This document shows positions 8,055-17,449 of a stretch of 64,000 nt of DNA, piece after piece. The DNA comes from an uncultured Rhodospirillales bacterium (GTDB lineage Bacteria > Pseudomonadota > Alphaproteobacteria > Acetobacterales > Acetobacteraceae): NCBI GenBank assembly GCA_903924855.1, contig CAIYCW010000145.1, forward strand, positions 17,093-81,092. Direction: 5' to 3'. Made by a program: the position numbers and the translations under genes. The notes beneath the pieces are model-generated. The model saw only the letters and a list, made by a program, of their open reading frames with translations, did not search any database and was not told where the DNA came from. How positions within the stretch are numbered: position 1 is the first letter of the stretch; every line of letters begins with the position of its first letter.

Positions 8055-8753
8055 ATGTCCTACTCCTACCTCCTCCTCGGTCCGATCCTGTTCCAGGATT
8101 TCGAACTGCCCCCCTCGGTCAGCTGGGGCGGTGCCCAGTCGCTCACTGTCCACAAGCTCCCCGGCGGTCTACGCATTATCGATGCCATGGGCCGCGACGA
8201 CGCCGAGATCACCTGGACCGGCGTCTTCACAGGGTCAGATGCCGGCCTGCGGGCCCGGACCGTCGACCTCATGCGCGCCGATGGCGGCCTCTGGCCGCTC
8301 ACCTGGGAAACCTTCTTCTACAGTGTCATCGTTTCCCGCTTCGAGGCCGACTATCGCCGCCCTAACTGGATCCCCTACCGCGTCACCTGCACCGTCCTGC
8401 GCGATGAAGCCGAAGCCGTCATCCAGGGCACCCTCTCGATCGGCGCCACCATCCTGTCGGACCTGACCGCTGCCGACAGCCTGGACACCGGCATCGATCT
8501 CTCAGGCACCACCGCCGCCACCTCCGTTCAAGGTGCGACCACCCTCGGCACCTCCTCCTATGCCCAGGCACAGTCCCAGCTCGCCACTGCGGCCGGCACC
8601 GCCGCCACCCAGCTGGCCACCATCGGAGCGCAGCTGACCACGGCGACCGATCTCGGCCAGGCCACCACTCTGGCGGGCCAGACCGCTCAGCTCGCCACCG
8701 CGCGGGGCTTCCTGGGCCGGGCCGCCACCAATCTCGCCAACGCCAGCAGCTGA
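8055..8753 (+). CDS. Baseplate/tail protein before the LysM-like gene
   Basis: This 232-residue protein has a beta-rich N-terminal half (residues 1-115, with VSWGGAQSLTVHKLPGGLRI and MGRDDAEITWTGVF). Its C-terminal half is Ala/Thr-rich and likely helical. N-terminal domains of this kind occur in myophage tail proteins that sit at the tube-baseplate boundary, in the gpU or DNA-circularisation-protein style. The gene starts three bases after the tape-measure-slot gene and precedes the gpX-like gene, which fits that role. Family identity is tentative. Confidence 0.55.
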   Translation: MSYSYLLLGPILFQDFELPPSVSWGGAQSLTVHKLPGGLRIIDAMGRDDAEITWTGVFTGSDAGLRARTVDLMRADGGLWPLTWETFFYSVIVSRFEADYRRPNWIPYRVTCTVLRDEAEAVIQGTLSIGATILSDLTAADSLDTGIDLSGTTAATSVQGATTLGTSSYAQAQSQLATAAGTAATQLATIGAQLTTATDLGQATTLAGQTAQLATARGFLGRAATNLANASS

Positions 8754-8764
8754 GGAGCGGAACG

Positions 8765-8950
8765 ATGCAAACGATCACCAGAGTCGGCGGAACACTCTTC
8801 CACGTCGCCGCGAGCCAGCTGAATGACGCCACCCAGTGGATCCGGATCGCCCAGCTCAACCACCTCTCTGACCCGATGCTGGCCGGCCTTGTCACGCTGA
8901 AGCTGCCGGCCCCCGACCCCAACGCAGGAGGCGGCATTGCCAGCCAGTAG
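8765..8950 (+). CDS. LysM-like baseplate protein (gpX-like)
   Basis: This 61-residue protein resembles the small tail protein gpX of phage P2 and other LysM-type baseplate proteins: TLFHVAASQLNDATQWIRIA followed by LNHLSDPMLAGLVTLKLP, the pattern of one LysM motif with its final I/L-x-L-P strand. It probably helps attach the hub to the tube. The coding region overlaps the start of the hub gene, whose AGGAGG ribosome site lies inside it. Confidence 0.75.
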   Translation: MQTITRVGGTLFHVAASQLNDATQWIRIAQLNHLSDPMLAGLVTLKLPAPDPNAGGGIASQ

Positions 8951-10064
8951 CAACAGCCTGCGCACCCCGCGCCTGCAGGTCCTGGCCAACGGCGCCCCCA
9001 TGTCCGCCCCGCTCGGCGCTGACATCTTCACCAACAACCACAGCGCCGCCGACCGATTTCGCCTCACAGCCCACCTCACCCAGACCGATCTCGCCACCTG
9101 GTCCGCCACCTCCGAAGCCCTGCTCGACATCCAGATCTCGCTCGACGGCCAAAGCTGGACCAGCCTCATCCAGGGCCAGGTCGACCAGTTGCAGATCGAC
9201 CCCCGCGCGATGCGCCTCACCCTCGAAGGCCGTGACCTTACTTCCCGCTTGATCGAGACCCGCACGCAGGAGACCTTCGCCAACCAGACCAGCAGCGAAA
9301 TCGCCCAGACCCTCGCCGCCCGCCACAGCCTCACCGCCGACGTCACCGCCACCAGCACCCCGGTCGGCGTCTACTGGCAGCTCGAGCACGACCACATCAC
9401 GCTCGACAGCTTCAGCCGTTCCATCTCGGAATGGGATCTGCTGGTCACCCTCGCCGGCCACGAAGGCTTCGACGTCTGGGTCACCGACACCACCCTGCAT
9501 TTTCATCCGCCACCGACCACCCTGGCCGCCATCACCGTCCTGCAGCTCAACGCCTCGGTCACCGGCCCTGCCAATCTAATCTCACTGCAGCTCGACCGCG
9601 CCCTGACCCTGGCGCGCGATATCGAGGTCGTCGTCAAAAGCTGGAACAGCCGCCAGGCCCAGTCCTTCACCCAGACCGCGCGCGCCACTCGCAGCGCCGG
9701 AATCGGCGCCCCGTCCAACGGCAAGCCGCAGCGCTACGTCTACGTCGTCCCCAACCTGACGCCGGACGCCGCCCTCAAGCTCGCCCAGACCCGGCTCGCC
9801 GAACTCTCCCGCCACGAGCGCGTCATCCACGCGGAGATGCCGGGCGAACTAACCCTCACGCCCCGTCAGCAGGTCCTGCTGCAAGGCACCAACAGCGATT
9901 TCGACCAGCTCTACTGGATCGACGAGATCACCCGCCGCCTCAGCTTCACCGGCGGCTTCACCCAGTCGCTGCGCGCCCGCAACGCCAGCTCCACCGTTTC
10001 GGCCACCTCTCCCGCCACCCCCATCGGCACCGGCAGCGGAGGCACCCCATGGAGCGGTTTCTGA
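8937..10064 (+). CDS. Baseplate hub protein (gpD/gp27-like)
   Basis: This 375-residue protein matches late control gene D-type hub proteins in order (after gpX, before the spike) and in pattern: two beta-barrel domains, for example ALLDIQISLDGQSWTSLIQG and RAMRLTLEGRDLTSRLIET. The start is TTG at 8937, supported by a perfect AGGAGG at 8926..8931 with five bases spacing, and it overlaps the gpX-like gene. The hub should form a trimer that adapts the sixfold tail tube to the threefold spike. The end overlaps the spike gene by 16 bases. Confidence 0.78.
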   Translation: MPASSNSLRTPRLQVLANGAPMSAPLGADIFTNNHSAADRFRLTAHLTQTDLATWSATSEALLDIQISLDGQSWTSLIQGQVDQLQIDPRAMRLTLEGRDLTSRLIETRTQETFANQTSSEIAQTLAARHSLTADVTATSTPVGVYWQLEHDHITLDSFSRSISEWDLLVTLAGHEGFDVWVTDTTLHFHPPPTTLAAITVLQLNASVTGPANLISLQLDRALTLARDIEVVVKSWNSRQAQSFTQTARATRSAGIGAPSNGKPQRYVYVVPNLTPDAALKLAQTRLAELSRHERVIHAEMPGELTLTPRQQVLLQGTNSDFDQLYWIDEITRRLSFTGGFTQSLRARNASSTVSATSPATPIGTGSGGTPWSGF

Positions 10065-10600
10065 ACGCGCTGAAGGCTCAGTCCGGCGCGCAGGACCGTG
10101 CCACCGGCCAGCCCCGCTTCGCCACCGTCAGCAGTGTGGACCCGTCCCGCCCGGCCGCCCGTGTGATATTGCAGCCAGAAGGCGTGCTCACCGGCTGGCT
10201 CCCCATCCTCAGCCCCTGGGTCGGCGCCGGCTGGGGCCTGTCCTGCCCCCCCGCACCGGGCGACCAGGTCCTGGTCCTGCCGCATGAAGGCCAGTCCGAA
10301 CACGGCATCATCATCGGCCGCGCCTGGTCCGACAGCGCCAGAACCCCAGCCGCCCCCACCGGCGAGCTCTGGCTCGTCCACCAGTCCGGCGCCTTCCTGA
10401 AGCTGACCAATGACGGAATGATCCATCTCCAGGGCAACACCACCCTGGCCGGCAACCTCACCGTGACCGGAAACATCGCCGCCTCCGGCGACGTCAGCGA
10501 CGGCCACGGCGCCCTGTCGCGCCTGCGCGGACATTACGATAGCCACACCCACACAGACTCCCGCGGCGGCACCACCTCCACCACCAGCCAGCCCAACTAG
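10049..10600 (+). CDS. Baseplate spike protein (gpV/gp45-like)
   Basis: I chose the ATG at 10049, preceded by GGAGG, giving 183 residues. The frame is open further upstream but lies inside the hub gene. The N-terminal OB-like domain (FATVSSVDPSRPAARVILQP; PPAPGDQVLVLPHEG) is followed by beta-helix-like repeats (GMIHLQGNTTLAGNLTVTGN) and a C-terminal H-x-H motif (HYDSHTHTD). In P2 gpV and phi92 gp138 such a histidine pair binds iron at the membrane-piercing tip. The order is hub, spike, gpW. Confidence 0.82.
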   Translation: MERFLNALKAQSGAQDRATGQPRFATVSSVDPSRPAARVILQPEGVLTGWLPILSPWVGAGWGLSCPPAPGDQVLVLPHEGQSEHGIIIGRAWSDSARTPAAPTGELWLVHQSGAFLKLTNDGMIHLQGNTTLAGNLTVTGNIAASGDVSDGHGALSRLRGHYDSHTHTDSRGGTTSTTSQPN

Positions 10601-10609
10601 GAGCCAAAC

Positions 10610-10981
10610 ATGGCCGATCTCTCCCACAGCTTCGGCTCCGATCTGGTGACCTCCCCCACCGGCGACCTCGCTGCAGCCTCAGGCCCCACCCTCGGCCAGC
10701 AGCGCGTCCTGAAGCGCCTGCTCACCAATCCCGGCGACTACATCTGGCAGCTCGACTATGGCGCCGGCCTCGCCAGCTTCGTGGGCCAGCCGGCTGCCGT
10801 CGACCAGATCAAGGCCACCATCCGCAGCCAGATCTTCAAGGAAGCCGCAGTCGCCCGCACCCCGGAGCCTGTCATCGACGTCACCTTCGACCAGACCGGC
10901 ACCGTCTACGTCCATATTCGCTACGCCGACGCCGGCACCGGCCAGACCCAGCTCCTCTCCTTCTCGGCGGGAACCTCGTAG
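10610..10981 (+). CDS. Baseplate wedge protein (gpW/gp25-like)
   Basis: This 123-residue protein has the gp25/gpW pattern: a leader, then a conserved region around VLKRLLTNPGDYIWQLDYG and a strand-rich C-terminus. It should form the inner wedge that nucleates sheath assembly. AGGAGCC before the ATG overlaps the spike stop. The stop codon abuts the ATG of the gpJ gene directly. Confidence 0.82.
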   Translation: MADLSHSFGSDLVTSPTGDLAAASGPTLGQQRVLKRLLTNPGDYIWQLDYGAGLASFVGQPAAVDQIKATIRSQIFKEAAVARTPEPVIDVTFDQTGTVYVHIRYADAGTGQTQLLSFSAGTS

Positions 10982-12106
10982 ATGCAACTCCAGCTCCAGA
11001 ACTTCTCCACACTCGTCAGCAACGCCGCCGCCGCCGTCCAGGGCTCCGCGCGCCAGCTGCTCGACCTCACCGTCGGCAGCACTTTGCGCGCCATCTTGGA
11101 AGCCAACGCTGCGATCGGCCTGTGGATGCAGTGGCTGATCCTGCAGGTGCTCTCCACCACAAGGGCAGCCACCAGCAACGGCAACGATCTTGACAGCTGG
11201 ACCGCCGATTTCTCCCTGGCAAGGCTCCCCGCGTCCCCCGCCGCCGGCCAGGCCAGCTTCAGCCGCTTCACGCCCACCACCACAGCGTTGATCCCGGCCG
11301 GCGTCTCGGTCCGCACATCGGACGGCAGCCAGAGCTTCACCGTCGCCACCGACCCGACCAACGCCGCCTGGAACGCCCCGTTGGCCGGCTACACGCTCGG
11401 CGCCGGTGTCGCCAGCATCACCCTGCCGGTTACTGCGGTCACATCCGGCTCGGCCGGCAATGTCCAGTCCGGCGCCATCACCCTGCTCGCCACCGCCATC
11501 CCAGGTGTGGACACGGTCACCAACGCCGCCCCCCTCTCCGGCGGCCTCGACGCCGAAAGCGATACCGCGCTGCGCACACGCTTTTCGAGCTATCTCGACA
11601 GCCGTGCCCGCGCCACACCGCTTGCCATCGGCTCGGCGATCCTCTCCGTCCGCCAGGGACTGAATTACACCCTTCAGGAAAACCAGACGACCACCGGCGC
11701 CACCAGCATGGGCACCTTCGTCGTCACTGTCGATGACGGCTCCGGTGCCCCGTCCGCGTCCTTGCTCACCAGTGTCGCGGGCGCCGTCGAGTCGATGCGC
11801 CCGATCGGCAGCCTTTACACCGTCCAAGCCCCCACGATCCTGACCGCCAACGTCTCCATGGCGATCTCCACGGCTGCCACCGCCATCCACACCAACATCA
11901 CAGCCAACGTCGTGCGAAGCCTGACCGCTGCCATCAACGCGCTCACCCTCGGCGCCCCGCTTCCCTACACCCGCCTGGCCCAGCTCGCCTATGCGGCGGA
12001 CCCCAACGTAACCAACGTCACCGCCCTAACGCTGAACGGCGGCACGGCAGACCTCGTCCCCAACGCCGCCAGCCTCATCAAGGCCGGCACCATCCAGGTG
12101 AACTGA
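10982..12106 (+). CDS. Baseplate J protein (gp47-like)
   Basis: This 374-residue protein has the layout of the Baseplate_J family. The helical N-terminus ends in SNGNDLDSWTADFSLARLPA. A beta domain follows (FSRFTPTTTALIPAGVSVRT; a GSAGNVQSGAITLL segment), then the PLSGGLDAESDTALRTRFSS motif typical of the family. It should dimerise with the gpW/gpI partners in the wedge. It starts right after the gpW stop and is followed by gpI after one base. Confidence 0.88.
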   Translation: MQLQLQNFSTLVSNAAAAVQGSARQLLDLTVGSTLRAILEANAAIGLWMQWLILQVLSTTRAATSNGNDLDSWTADFSLARLPASPAAGQASFSRFTPTTTALIPAGVSVRTSDGSQSFTVATDPTNAAWNAPLAGYTLGAGVASITLPVTAVTSGSAGNVQSGAITLLATAIPGVDTVTNAAPLSGGLDAESDTALRTRFSSYLDSRARATPLAIGSAILSVRQGLNYTLQENQTTTGATSMGTFVVTVDDGSGAPSASLLTSVAGAVESMRPIGSLYTVQAPTILTANVSMAISTAATAIHTNITANVVRSLTAAINALTLGAPLPYTRLAQLAYAADPNVTNVTALTLNGGTADLVPNAASLIKAGTIQVN

Positions 12107-12107
12107 C

Positions 12108-12761
12108 ATGACCGGTGACCCGGCGGACATGCTGGCCCGCCTCAAATCCACGCTCCCGCGCAGCTGGTTCGCCGACACCACCCCCGTCCTCGACGGCGTG
12201 CTGACCGGCCTCGCCAATGCGTGGTCCTGGCTCCACGGTGCGCTCACCTACACCATTGCTCAGACCCGCATCGCCACCGCCACCGACAGCTTCCTCGATC
12301 AGATCGCCGGCGATTTTTTCGGCACACGCCTGCTCCGCCTGCCCACCGAGCCCGACTCCGCCTACCGCACCCGCATCCGTCGTGAGCTGCTACGCGAACG
12401 CGGCACCCGCCAAGCCCTCGTCCAGGTGCTGCAGGACCTCACAGGCCGTACGCCGGTCGTCTTCGAGCCCAGTCGTCCCGCCGACACCGGCGCCTGGGGT
12501 GGCGCGCTCGGCTACGGCAGCGCCGGCGGCTGGGGCAGCTTGATGCTGCCCTACCAGTGCTTCGTCACCGCCTACCGCGCCCAGGGCAGCGGCATCGCCA
12601 AGGTCGCGGGCTATGGCGGCCCGTCCGGCTACGGCGTGGGCGCCATCCAGTACGCCAGCCTTTCGATGCTCACCGGCAGCATCACCGACCAGCAGATTTC
12701 GGCCGCCATCGCCCGCGTGATGCCGGTCTCGACGATCGCCTGGACCCGCATCTCCAACTGA
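12108..12761 (+). CDS. Baseplate wedge protein gpI-like
   Basis: This 217-residue protein follows gpJ, the canonical gpI place. It carries the helical segment FLDQIAGDFFGTRLLRLPTE followed by YRTRIRRELLRERGTRQAL, which resembles the gpI/DUF2612-type tail proteins. The C-terminal half is Gly-rich with beta character (GGALGYGSAGGWGSLMLPYQ). It likely completes the wedge and anchors the fibres. No start ambiguity is apparent. Confidence 0.72.
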   Translation: MTGDPADMLARLKSTLPRSWFADTTPVLDGVLTGLANAWSWLHGALTYTIAQTRIATATDSFLDQIAGDFFGTRLLRLPTEPDSAYRTRIRRELLRERGTRQALVQVLQDLTGRTPVVFEPSRPADTGAWGGALGYGSAGGWGSLMLPYQCFVTAYRAQGSGIAKVAGYGGPSGYGVGAIQYASLSMLTGSITDQQISAAIARVMPVSTIAWTRISN

Positions 12762-12783
12762 ACCCCCTGTCCGAGGCCAGAAC

Positions 12784-14043
12784 ATGGATCGCAGCATCGT
12801 CTACCCCGGCAGCATTCCGCTCGATACGGACCTGTTGTCGACCAACCGCAACGCCATGGTGGCCCTCGGCGCCCTGCTGTCCGCCACGCTCGGCACGTCA
12901 CCGCAGATCGATGGCCTCGCCGTCAGCCCGACCGTCCCCGCCAGCCTCTCCGTCGTCGTCGCCCCCGGCAGCATCACCCAGCTCACCACGGTCGATCAGA
13001 ACGCATATGGCTCACTTTCGGCCGACACCGCCGACGCCCTGGTGAAAATGGGCGTGAACCTGGCCAGCACGACCTTCGCGTTGGTCGCCCCCACCACCAC
13101 CGGCCAGGCGATCAACTACCTCATAGAGGCGACATTCCAGGAGGCCGACGTCACCCCCGTCGTGCTGCCCTACTACAACGCCGCCAACCCGGCACTGCCC
13201 TATCTCGGCCCAGCCAACAGCGGCGTTGCCCAGGCCACCCAGCGCACCCAGCGCGTCCAGCTCCAGCTCAAGGCCGGCGCCCCCGCCGTCGTCGGCAGCC
13301 AGACCACTCCCTCCGTGGACTCCGGTTGGTCTGGCCTCGCCGTTATCACAGTCGCCTACGGCCAGACCCAGATCACCGCGACCAGCATCACCAGCTGGCC
13401 GCAGTCGCCGATCATCCCCTACCGTCTTGCGTCCCTACGCCCTGGATTCTCGCAGATCCAGCCCTTCACAGCGTCCGGCACGTTCGTCGTGCCGCAGGGT
13501 GTCACCCGCCTGCGTGTAACGGTGATCGGCGGCGGCGGCGCCGGCGGCACCCACGCCACCATTCCAAGCGGCGGCGGCGGCGCCGGCGGCCAGGCGATCA
13601 CCATTCTCACCGGCATGACCCCCGGTACCTCCGTCCCTGTCACCGTCGGTGCCGGCGGCGTGGCCCTCACCGGCGGAGCCACCGGCAGCGGCGGTGTCGG
13701 CGGCACATCGAGCTTCGGCGTCTATCTGTCCGCCACCGGCGGCCAGGGCGGCGGCGGCGGCTCGGTGTCCACCACGGCCGCCGGCGGCGGTGGCGGCTCC
13801 GGCGTCGGCGGTCTGATCAACTATGCCGGCTCGATGGGCACCGACAGCATCATCCCCGCGGCTCGCGGCGGCGACGGCGGCGGCCCTGGCGGCGGCCGCG
13901 GCACCACCGGCCTCGTCGCCGGTATCGCAGCCCCCGGCTATGGCGGCGGCGGCGGTGGCGGCGGTGCCAGCAGCACCAGCGGCACCGGCACCGGCGCGTC
14001 CGGTGGCAACGGGGGCGCGGGCCTCGTCATCGTGGAGTACTAA
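12784..14043 (+). CDS. Tail fibre protein with glycine-rich tip
   Basis: This 419-residue protein has an N-terminal virion-attachment region (SIVYPGSIPLDTDLLSTNRN), a beta-rich middle and a strongly glycine-rich C-terminal domain (about 225-419) that begins FTASGTFVVPQGVTRLRVTV and ends in GLVIVEY. Similar glycine-rich tips with polyglycine loops serve as receptor-binding adhesins in other phages. I infer a receptor-binding role. DNA in the tip is very rich in GGC repeats. Confidence 0.75.
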   Translation: MDRSIVYPGSIPLDTDLLSTNRNAMVALGALLSATLGTSPQIDGLAVSPTVPASLSVVVAPGSITQLTTVDQNAYGSLSADTADALVKMGVNLASTTFALVAPTTTGQAINYLIEATFQEADVTPVVLPYYNAANPALPYLGPANSGVAQATQRTQRVQLQLKAGAPAVVGSQTTPSVDSGWSGLAVITVAYGQTQITATSITSWPQSPIIPYRLASLRPGFSQIQPFTASGTFVVPQGVTRLRVTVIGGGGAGGTHATIPSGGGGAGGQAITILTGMTPGTSVPVTVGAGGVALTGGATGSGGVGGTSSFGVYLSATGGQGGGGGSVSTTAAGGGGGSGVGGLINYAGSMGTDSIIPAARGGDGGGPGGGRGTTGLVAGIAAPGYGGGGGGGGASSTSGTGTGASGGNGGAGLVIVEY

Positions 14044-14046
14044 GCG

Positions 14047-14316
14047 ATGAAGACCTTTGCCCGACTCGTCAGCGGCGTCGTCGCTGAACTGCTCACCACC
14101 TCCTCCGACCCGACCCAGCTGTTCTATCCCACCCTGCAATGGGTAGACGTCACCAGCCAGACCGGCATCCAGGTCGGCTACGTGCAGAGCGGCGCAAGCT
14201 TTACCGCTCCGCCGCCGCCCACGCCGGTCGTGATTCAGGCCCCGTCGCTCGCCCAGCTCCAATCCGAGCTCGCCGCCCTCTCCGCGCAGATCGCTGCCCT
14301 CGCGCCCCACAGCTGA
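14047..14316 (+). CDS. Small fibre-associated protein
   Basis: This 89-residue protein is encoded three bases after the glycine-rich fibre. Its N-terminal part is beta-like, followed by a proline run (APPPPTPVV) and a C-terminal heptad-like helix (LAQLQSELAALSAQIAALAP) that could form a coiled coil. The architecture suggests a fibre accessory or chaperone. I do not recognise the family. Confidence 0.65.
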   Translation: MKTFARLVSGVVAELLTTSSDPTQLFYPTLQWVDVTSQTGIQVGYVQSGASFTAPPPPTPVVIQAPSLAQLQSELAALSAQIAALAPHS

Positions 14317-14329
14317 ATCGGAGCCGATC

Positions 14330-14815
14330 ATGCCCACCATCGCCCAGCATGTCTGGCGCCCCAGCGGCGCCCGTCGGGTCGTGCTCGACGGGTTCGTGCC
14401 TGTCCCCCGCGGCACCATCCCCACCACCCCCGCCCCCCTGGTCTGGCCGGCGAAAGACCCTGCCGATGTGCTAGATTATGAGTTCGACATATCGGCCGCC
14501 CTGCTCGGCAACCGCGGTGACAGCATCACCACGATCGACGTCGCCATCACACCGAACGCCACCGGCGATCTCACGCTCGCCAGCACCGGGGCGGACGGCG
14601 CGGTGGCCGTGCTCTGGCTCGGCTCCGGCCAGGTCGGCACGATCTACAGCGTTCAGATCACCATCGGCACCGCCGACGGCCGTCAGGTCAACCGCGTGGT
14701 GCTCCTGCCGGTCCAGTCACTCGCTGTCGCCAGCACCGCATCCAACGCCCTTACCAGCGGTTCTGGCGCGATTGTCACCGACCAGGCCGGCAACCCCATT
14801 CTGATCGGGAGCTGA
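14330..14815 (+). CDS. Tail-fibre accessory protein, beta-rich
   Basis: This 161-residue protein has an N-terminal leader followed by a likely immunoglobulin-like beta domain (DYEFDISAALLGNRGDSITT; AVAVLWLGSGQVGTIYSVQI). Domains of this shape appear in phage accessory fibre and baseplate upper proteins. It lies between the small fibre protein and the first large spike, which fits an adapter role. Function is inferred from context and predicted strands only. Confidence 0.6.
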   Translation: MPTIAQHVWRPSGARRVVLDGFVPVPRGTIPTTPAPLVWPAKDPADVLDYEFDISAALLGNRGDSITTIDVAITPNATGDLTLASTGADGAVAVLWLGSGQVGTIYSVQITIGTADGRQVNRVVLLPVQSLAVASTASNALTSGSGAIVTDQAGNPILIGS

Positions 14816-14817
14816 TC

Positions 14818-17376
14818 ATGCCAACGGTCGACGATCTCACAGCAGCAATGGCAGCCGCCGCCACCGACGAACTGCCGATCAGCCAGTCCGGCACATTGCG
14901 CAAGGCCACCGTGGCCCAGGTGACCGCGGGCCTGCAGCCCTCCCTGGCGCTCGCCTCCGGCCAGCTGCTCGGTCGCATCTCGACGGGCACCGGATCGCCG
15001 GAGGCGATAACCATCGGCGCCAATCTCAGCCTTGCCAGCGGCAGCCTCTCGGCGACGGCCACCCCCTTCACGGTGGCCGGCCTTCCCGCGGCCAACAGCC
15101 CGCAGCCGGCCGACCTCGTGGCAATGTCACAGAGCGGCACCAGCGTCGCCCTGCCCTATGGACAGTTCATGTCAGGGCTATCCGGCCTTCCCGGCCTTAA
15201 CGTCTCCGCCACCCAGGCCACCGCCACCGGCGCCAGTCTCGCCCGGACACTCGCCAGCCACTTTGCCGACGCCATCGCCATCGAGGATTTCGGTGCAGTC
15301 GGAGACGGTCTGACCGACGACACCGCAGCGCTCAGCGCGGCCTTCGCCTCCGGCCGCCCGGTGAGGCTCGGCCCCAAGATCTATGCCATCAAGGGCCAGC
15401 TCACGATCGCCGCGGCCACAGCTTCACTGATCGGCACCCCTGGCGTCAGCACGCTCAGACGGTCTTCCCAGACGGGCTCCGGCGCCTGGCTCCTGCTGCA
15501 GGGCAGCAGCTTCCGGGCCGACGGTGTGATCTTCGATGCCAACAGATCGGCCATCAGCATCGATAGCTGGTCCGTCCTGGTGGCCGCCTCCTGCACGACG
15601 ACCGATTTCCACCGTTGCGCCTTCATCAATGCCTATGGCGCGGTGCTGGGCCACGGCCTCTCCTACCTCGCCAACGATCCAACGCTCTGCCAGCACAGCA
15701 TCCGCGACTGCGAATTCGCCAGCAACGCGAGCCACGGCCTCTGGGTCGAGGCCTGCGAAGGGGTGCTCGTCGAATCCTGCCGCGCCCATGACAACGGCCA
15801 GTACGGTCTGTGCCTGGACTACAACGACCCGACCTTCGTCCAGAAGGTCCGCATGGCGCAGGTCATCGGCAATCGCTGCTGGAACAACCAGCGTGGCATC
15901 TCCATCGGTAACTACAACGCCACCAACATCACCCCGCCGACCTGGGGCAACGCCAATCCGGACGCGATCTCCATCATCGTCTCCGACAACATCTGCCATG
16001 ACAACACCCTCTACGGTATCGCCGTCTCCGGCCGCGCTCTGCAGGTGCATGGCAACCTGCTCTCCAACAACGGCACGGTGACAAATGCTGGCGCCGGCCT
16101 CCTCGCGAACCTGTCGAATTCGCGGGTGACCGCGAACATGGTCTCCGGTATCGGCCTATATGGCATCGACTGTGGCGGATCGCTGAACGCCGATTTCACC
16201 GCCAATTTCGTTCAGGGCTCCAGCTTTGGCATCAACTGCGGCGGCGGTCAGAACGTCCGCGTCGATGACAACTTCATCCAGGACTGCAGCTCCTGGGCAA
16301 TCATCGCCAACAATGTCGAGACCGACGCCGACGGCCTCACCTTCGGCCTGCCCACCAACATCCTCTCGCTCGCCGGCAACTGGATCGGCATGTCCAGCTC
16401 CGGCGCCGGCGGCGTGCTGCTGCGCGACGGGCCGCAGAACGTGCTTGTGGCCCGCAACAGCTTCGTCGGCACCAACGGCGCCCAGCTCGGCAACACGCTC
16501 TGGGCAAACACGGACTCAATAGTCATCGAAGGCAACCGCTGGAACCTGTCCCAGCGTTTCGTCGTCAACCCGACGTCGATCGGCGGGCTGCAGACCATCC
16601 TTGTGCCGGACATCGCCGATAGCCTGATGATCACGACGGCACCCACCGGCGTGCAATCCATGGTCGGTATGTATCAGGCCCAGTCCGCCGGCAGCATCAC
16701 CTTCATCCGCGTCACCGCGGGGGGCTCCGGCTATACCACAGCGACGGTCAGCATCACCGGTGCCGGCACCGGCGCCGCGGCCAGCGCCATGCTGTCCAAC
16801 GGCGCTCTGATCGGCGTGGTCGTCACCAACCCAGGTAGCGGCTACGGCCCCACCGGCACACAGGTGACCGTCACAATCTCCGGCACAGGCACCGGCGCCA
16901 CCGCGGTAGGCTGGTGTGGCCTGCCTGTCCCCGAAGAGCGCCGCCTCGTGGTGCGCTGCAATGCGGCCGTGCATTTCACCCGCGTGGGCTCGGCTCCGCT
17001 GCAGGAGAACTGGACCTACACCGACCTCAACGTCCCCGCCGCGGCGGATGTCGAATGGATCGGAACCTGGGGCACCTGGCGCGCCAGCTATTTCAGTACA
17101 GCCGACTACCTGGCCCCTGACGGTGCCGGCGGCGCCAGCCTGCGCAGCGTGTCCAACGGCGATGTGCGGATCCATCCCAATGGCAGCGGCAATCTGCGCC
17201 TCACCACCGATGCCGAGGCCACCGGCTGCATCAACGCCATCGGTCGCGGCTCGCCGCAGGGTGTGGTCAGCGCGCCGCCTGGCTCGACCTACAACAATCT
17301 CAACGGCGGCGTCGGTACCAGCTTCTACGTCAAGCAGAGCGGAACGGCCAACACCGGCTGGTTCGCCGTCGGCTGA
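14818..17376 (+). CDS. Tailspike with pectate-lyase-type beta-helix
   Basis: This 852-residue protein begins with a short anchor module (residues 1-80) that includes QSGTLRKATVAQVTAGLQP and LLGRIS. The sequence EDFGAVGDGLTDDTAAL at about 156-171 is the classic entry to the pectate lyase superfamily fold. It is followed by many N/D/G-rich rungs (SHGLWVEACEGVLVESCRAH; NQRGISIGNYNATNI) up to about residue 560, a right-handed parallel beta-helix that usually binds or cleaves surface polysaccharide. The C-terminal third is Gly/Thr-rich and may trimerise. No catalytic residues can be named from sequence alone. Confidence 0.82.
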   Translation: MPTVDDLTAAMAAAATDELPISQSGTLRKATVAQVTAGLQPSLALASGQLLGRISTGTGSPEAITIGANLSLASGSLSATATPFTVAGLPAANSPQPADLVAMSQSGTSVALPYGQFMSGLSGLPGLNVSATQATATGASLARTLASHFADAIAIEDFGAVGDGLTDDTAALSAAFASGRPVRLGPKIYAIKGQLTIAAATASLIGTPGVSTLRRSSQTGSGAWLLLQGSSFRADGVIFDANRSAISIDSWSVLVAASCTTTDFHRCAFINAYGAVLGHGLSYLANDPTLCQHSIRDCEFASNASHGLWVEACEGVLVESCRAHDNGQYGLCLDYNDPTFVQKVRMAQVIGNRCWNNQRGISIGNYNATNITPPTWGNANPDAISIIVSDNICHDNTLYGIAVSGRALQVHGNLLSNNGTVTNAGAGLLANLSNSRVTANMVSGIGLYGIDCGGSLNADFTANFVQGSSFGINCGGGQNVRVDDNFIQDCSSWAIIANNVETDADGLTFGLPTNILSLAGNWIGMSSSGAGGVLLRDGPQNVLVARNSFVGTNGAQLGNTLWANTDSIVIEGNRWNLSQRFVVNPTSIGGLQTILVPDIADSLMITTAPTGVQSMVGMYQAQSAGSITFIRVTAGGSGYTTATVSITGAGTGAAASAMLSNGALIGVVVTNPGSGYGPTGTQVTVTISGTGTGATAVGWCGLPVPEERRLVVRCNAAVHFTRVGSAPLQENWTYTDLNVPAAADVEWIGTWGTWRASYFSTADYLAPDGAGGASLRSVSNGDVRIHPNGSGNLRLTTDAEATGCINAIGRGSPQGVVSAPPGSTYNNLNGGVGTSFYVKQSGTANTGWFAVG

Positions 17377-17449
17377 CATCGCCGCGCCCTGACCGTCCCA
17401 TCGCCCCGCATCACCCGCACCTGCCCCCAAGGGCGGGGGGAGAACCCGC

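Noticed and set aside
10679-11890. Long antisense open frame (403 codons) opposite the gpW and gpJ genes, and its mirror at 35019..36230
   Set aside because: High GC content opens antisense frames. The translation is low-complexity Gly/Asp/Arg, has no domain, and lies opposite well-supported baseplate genes.
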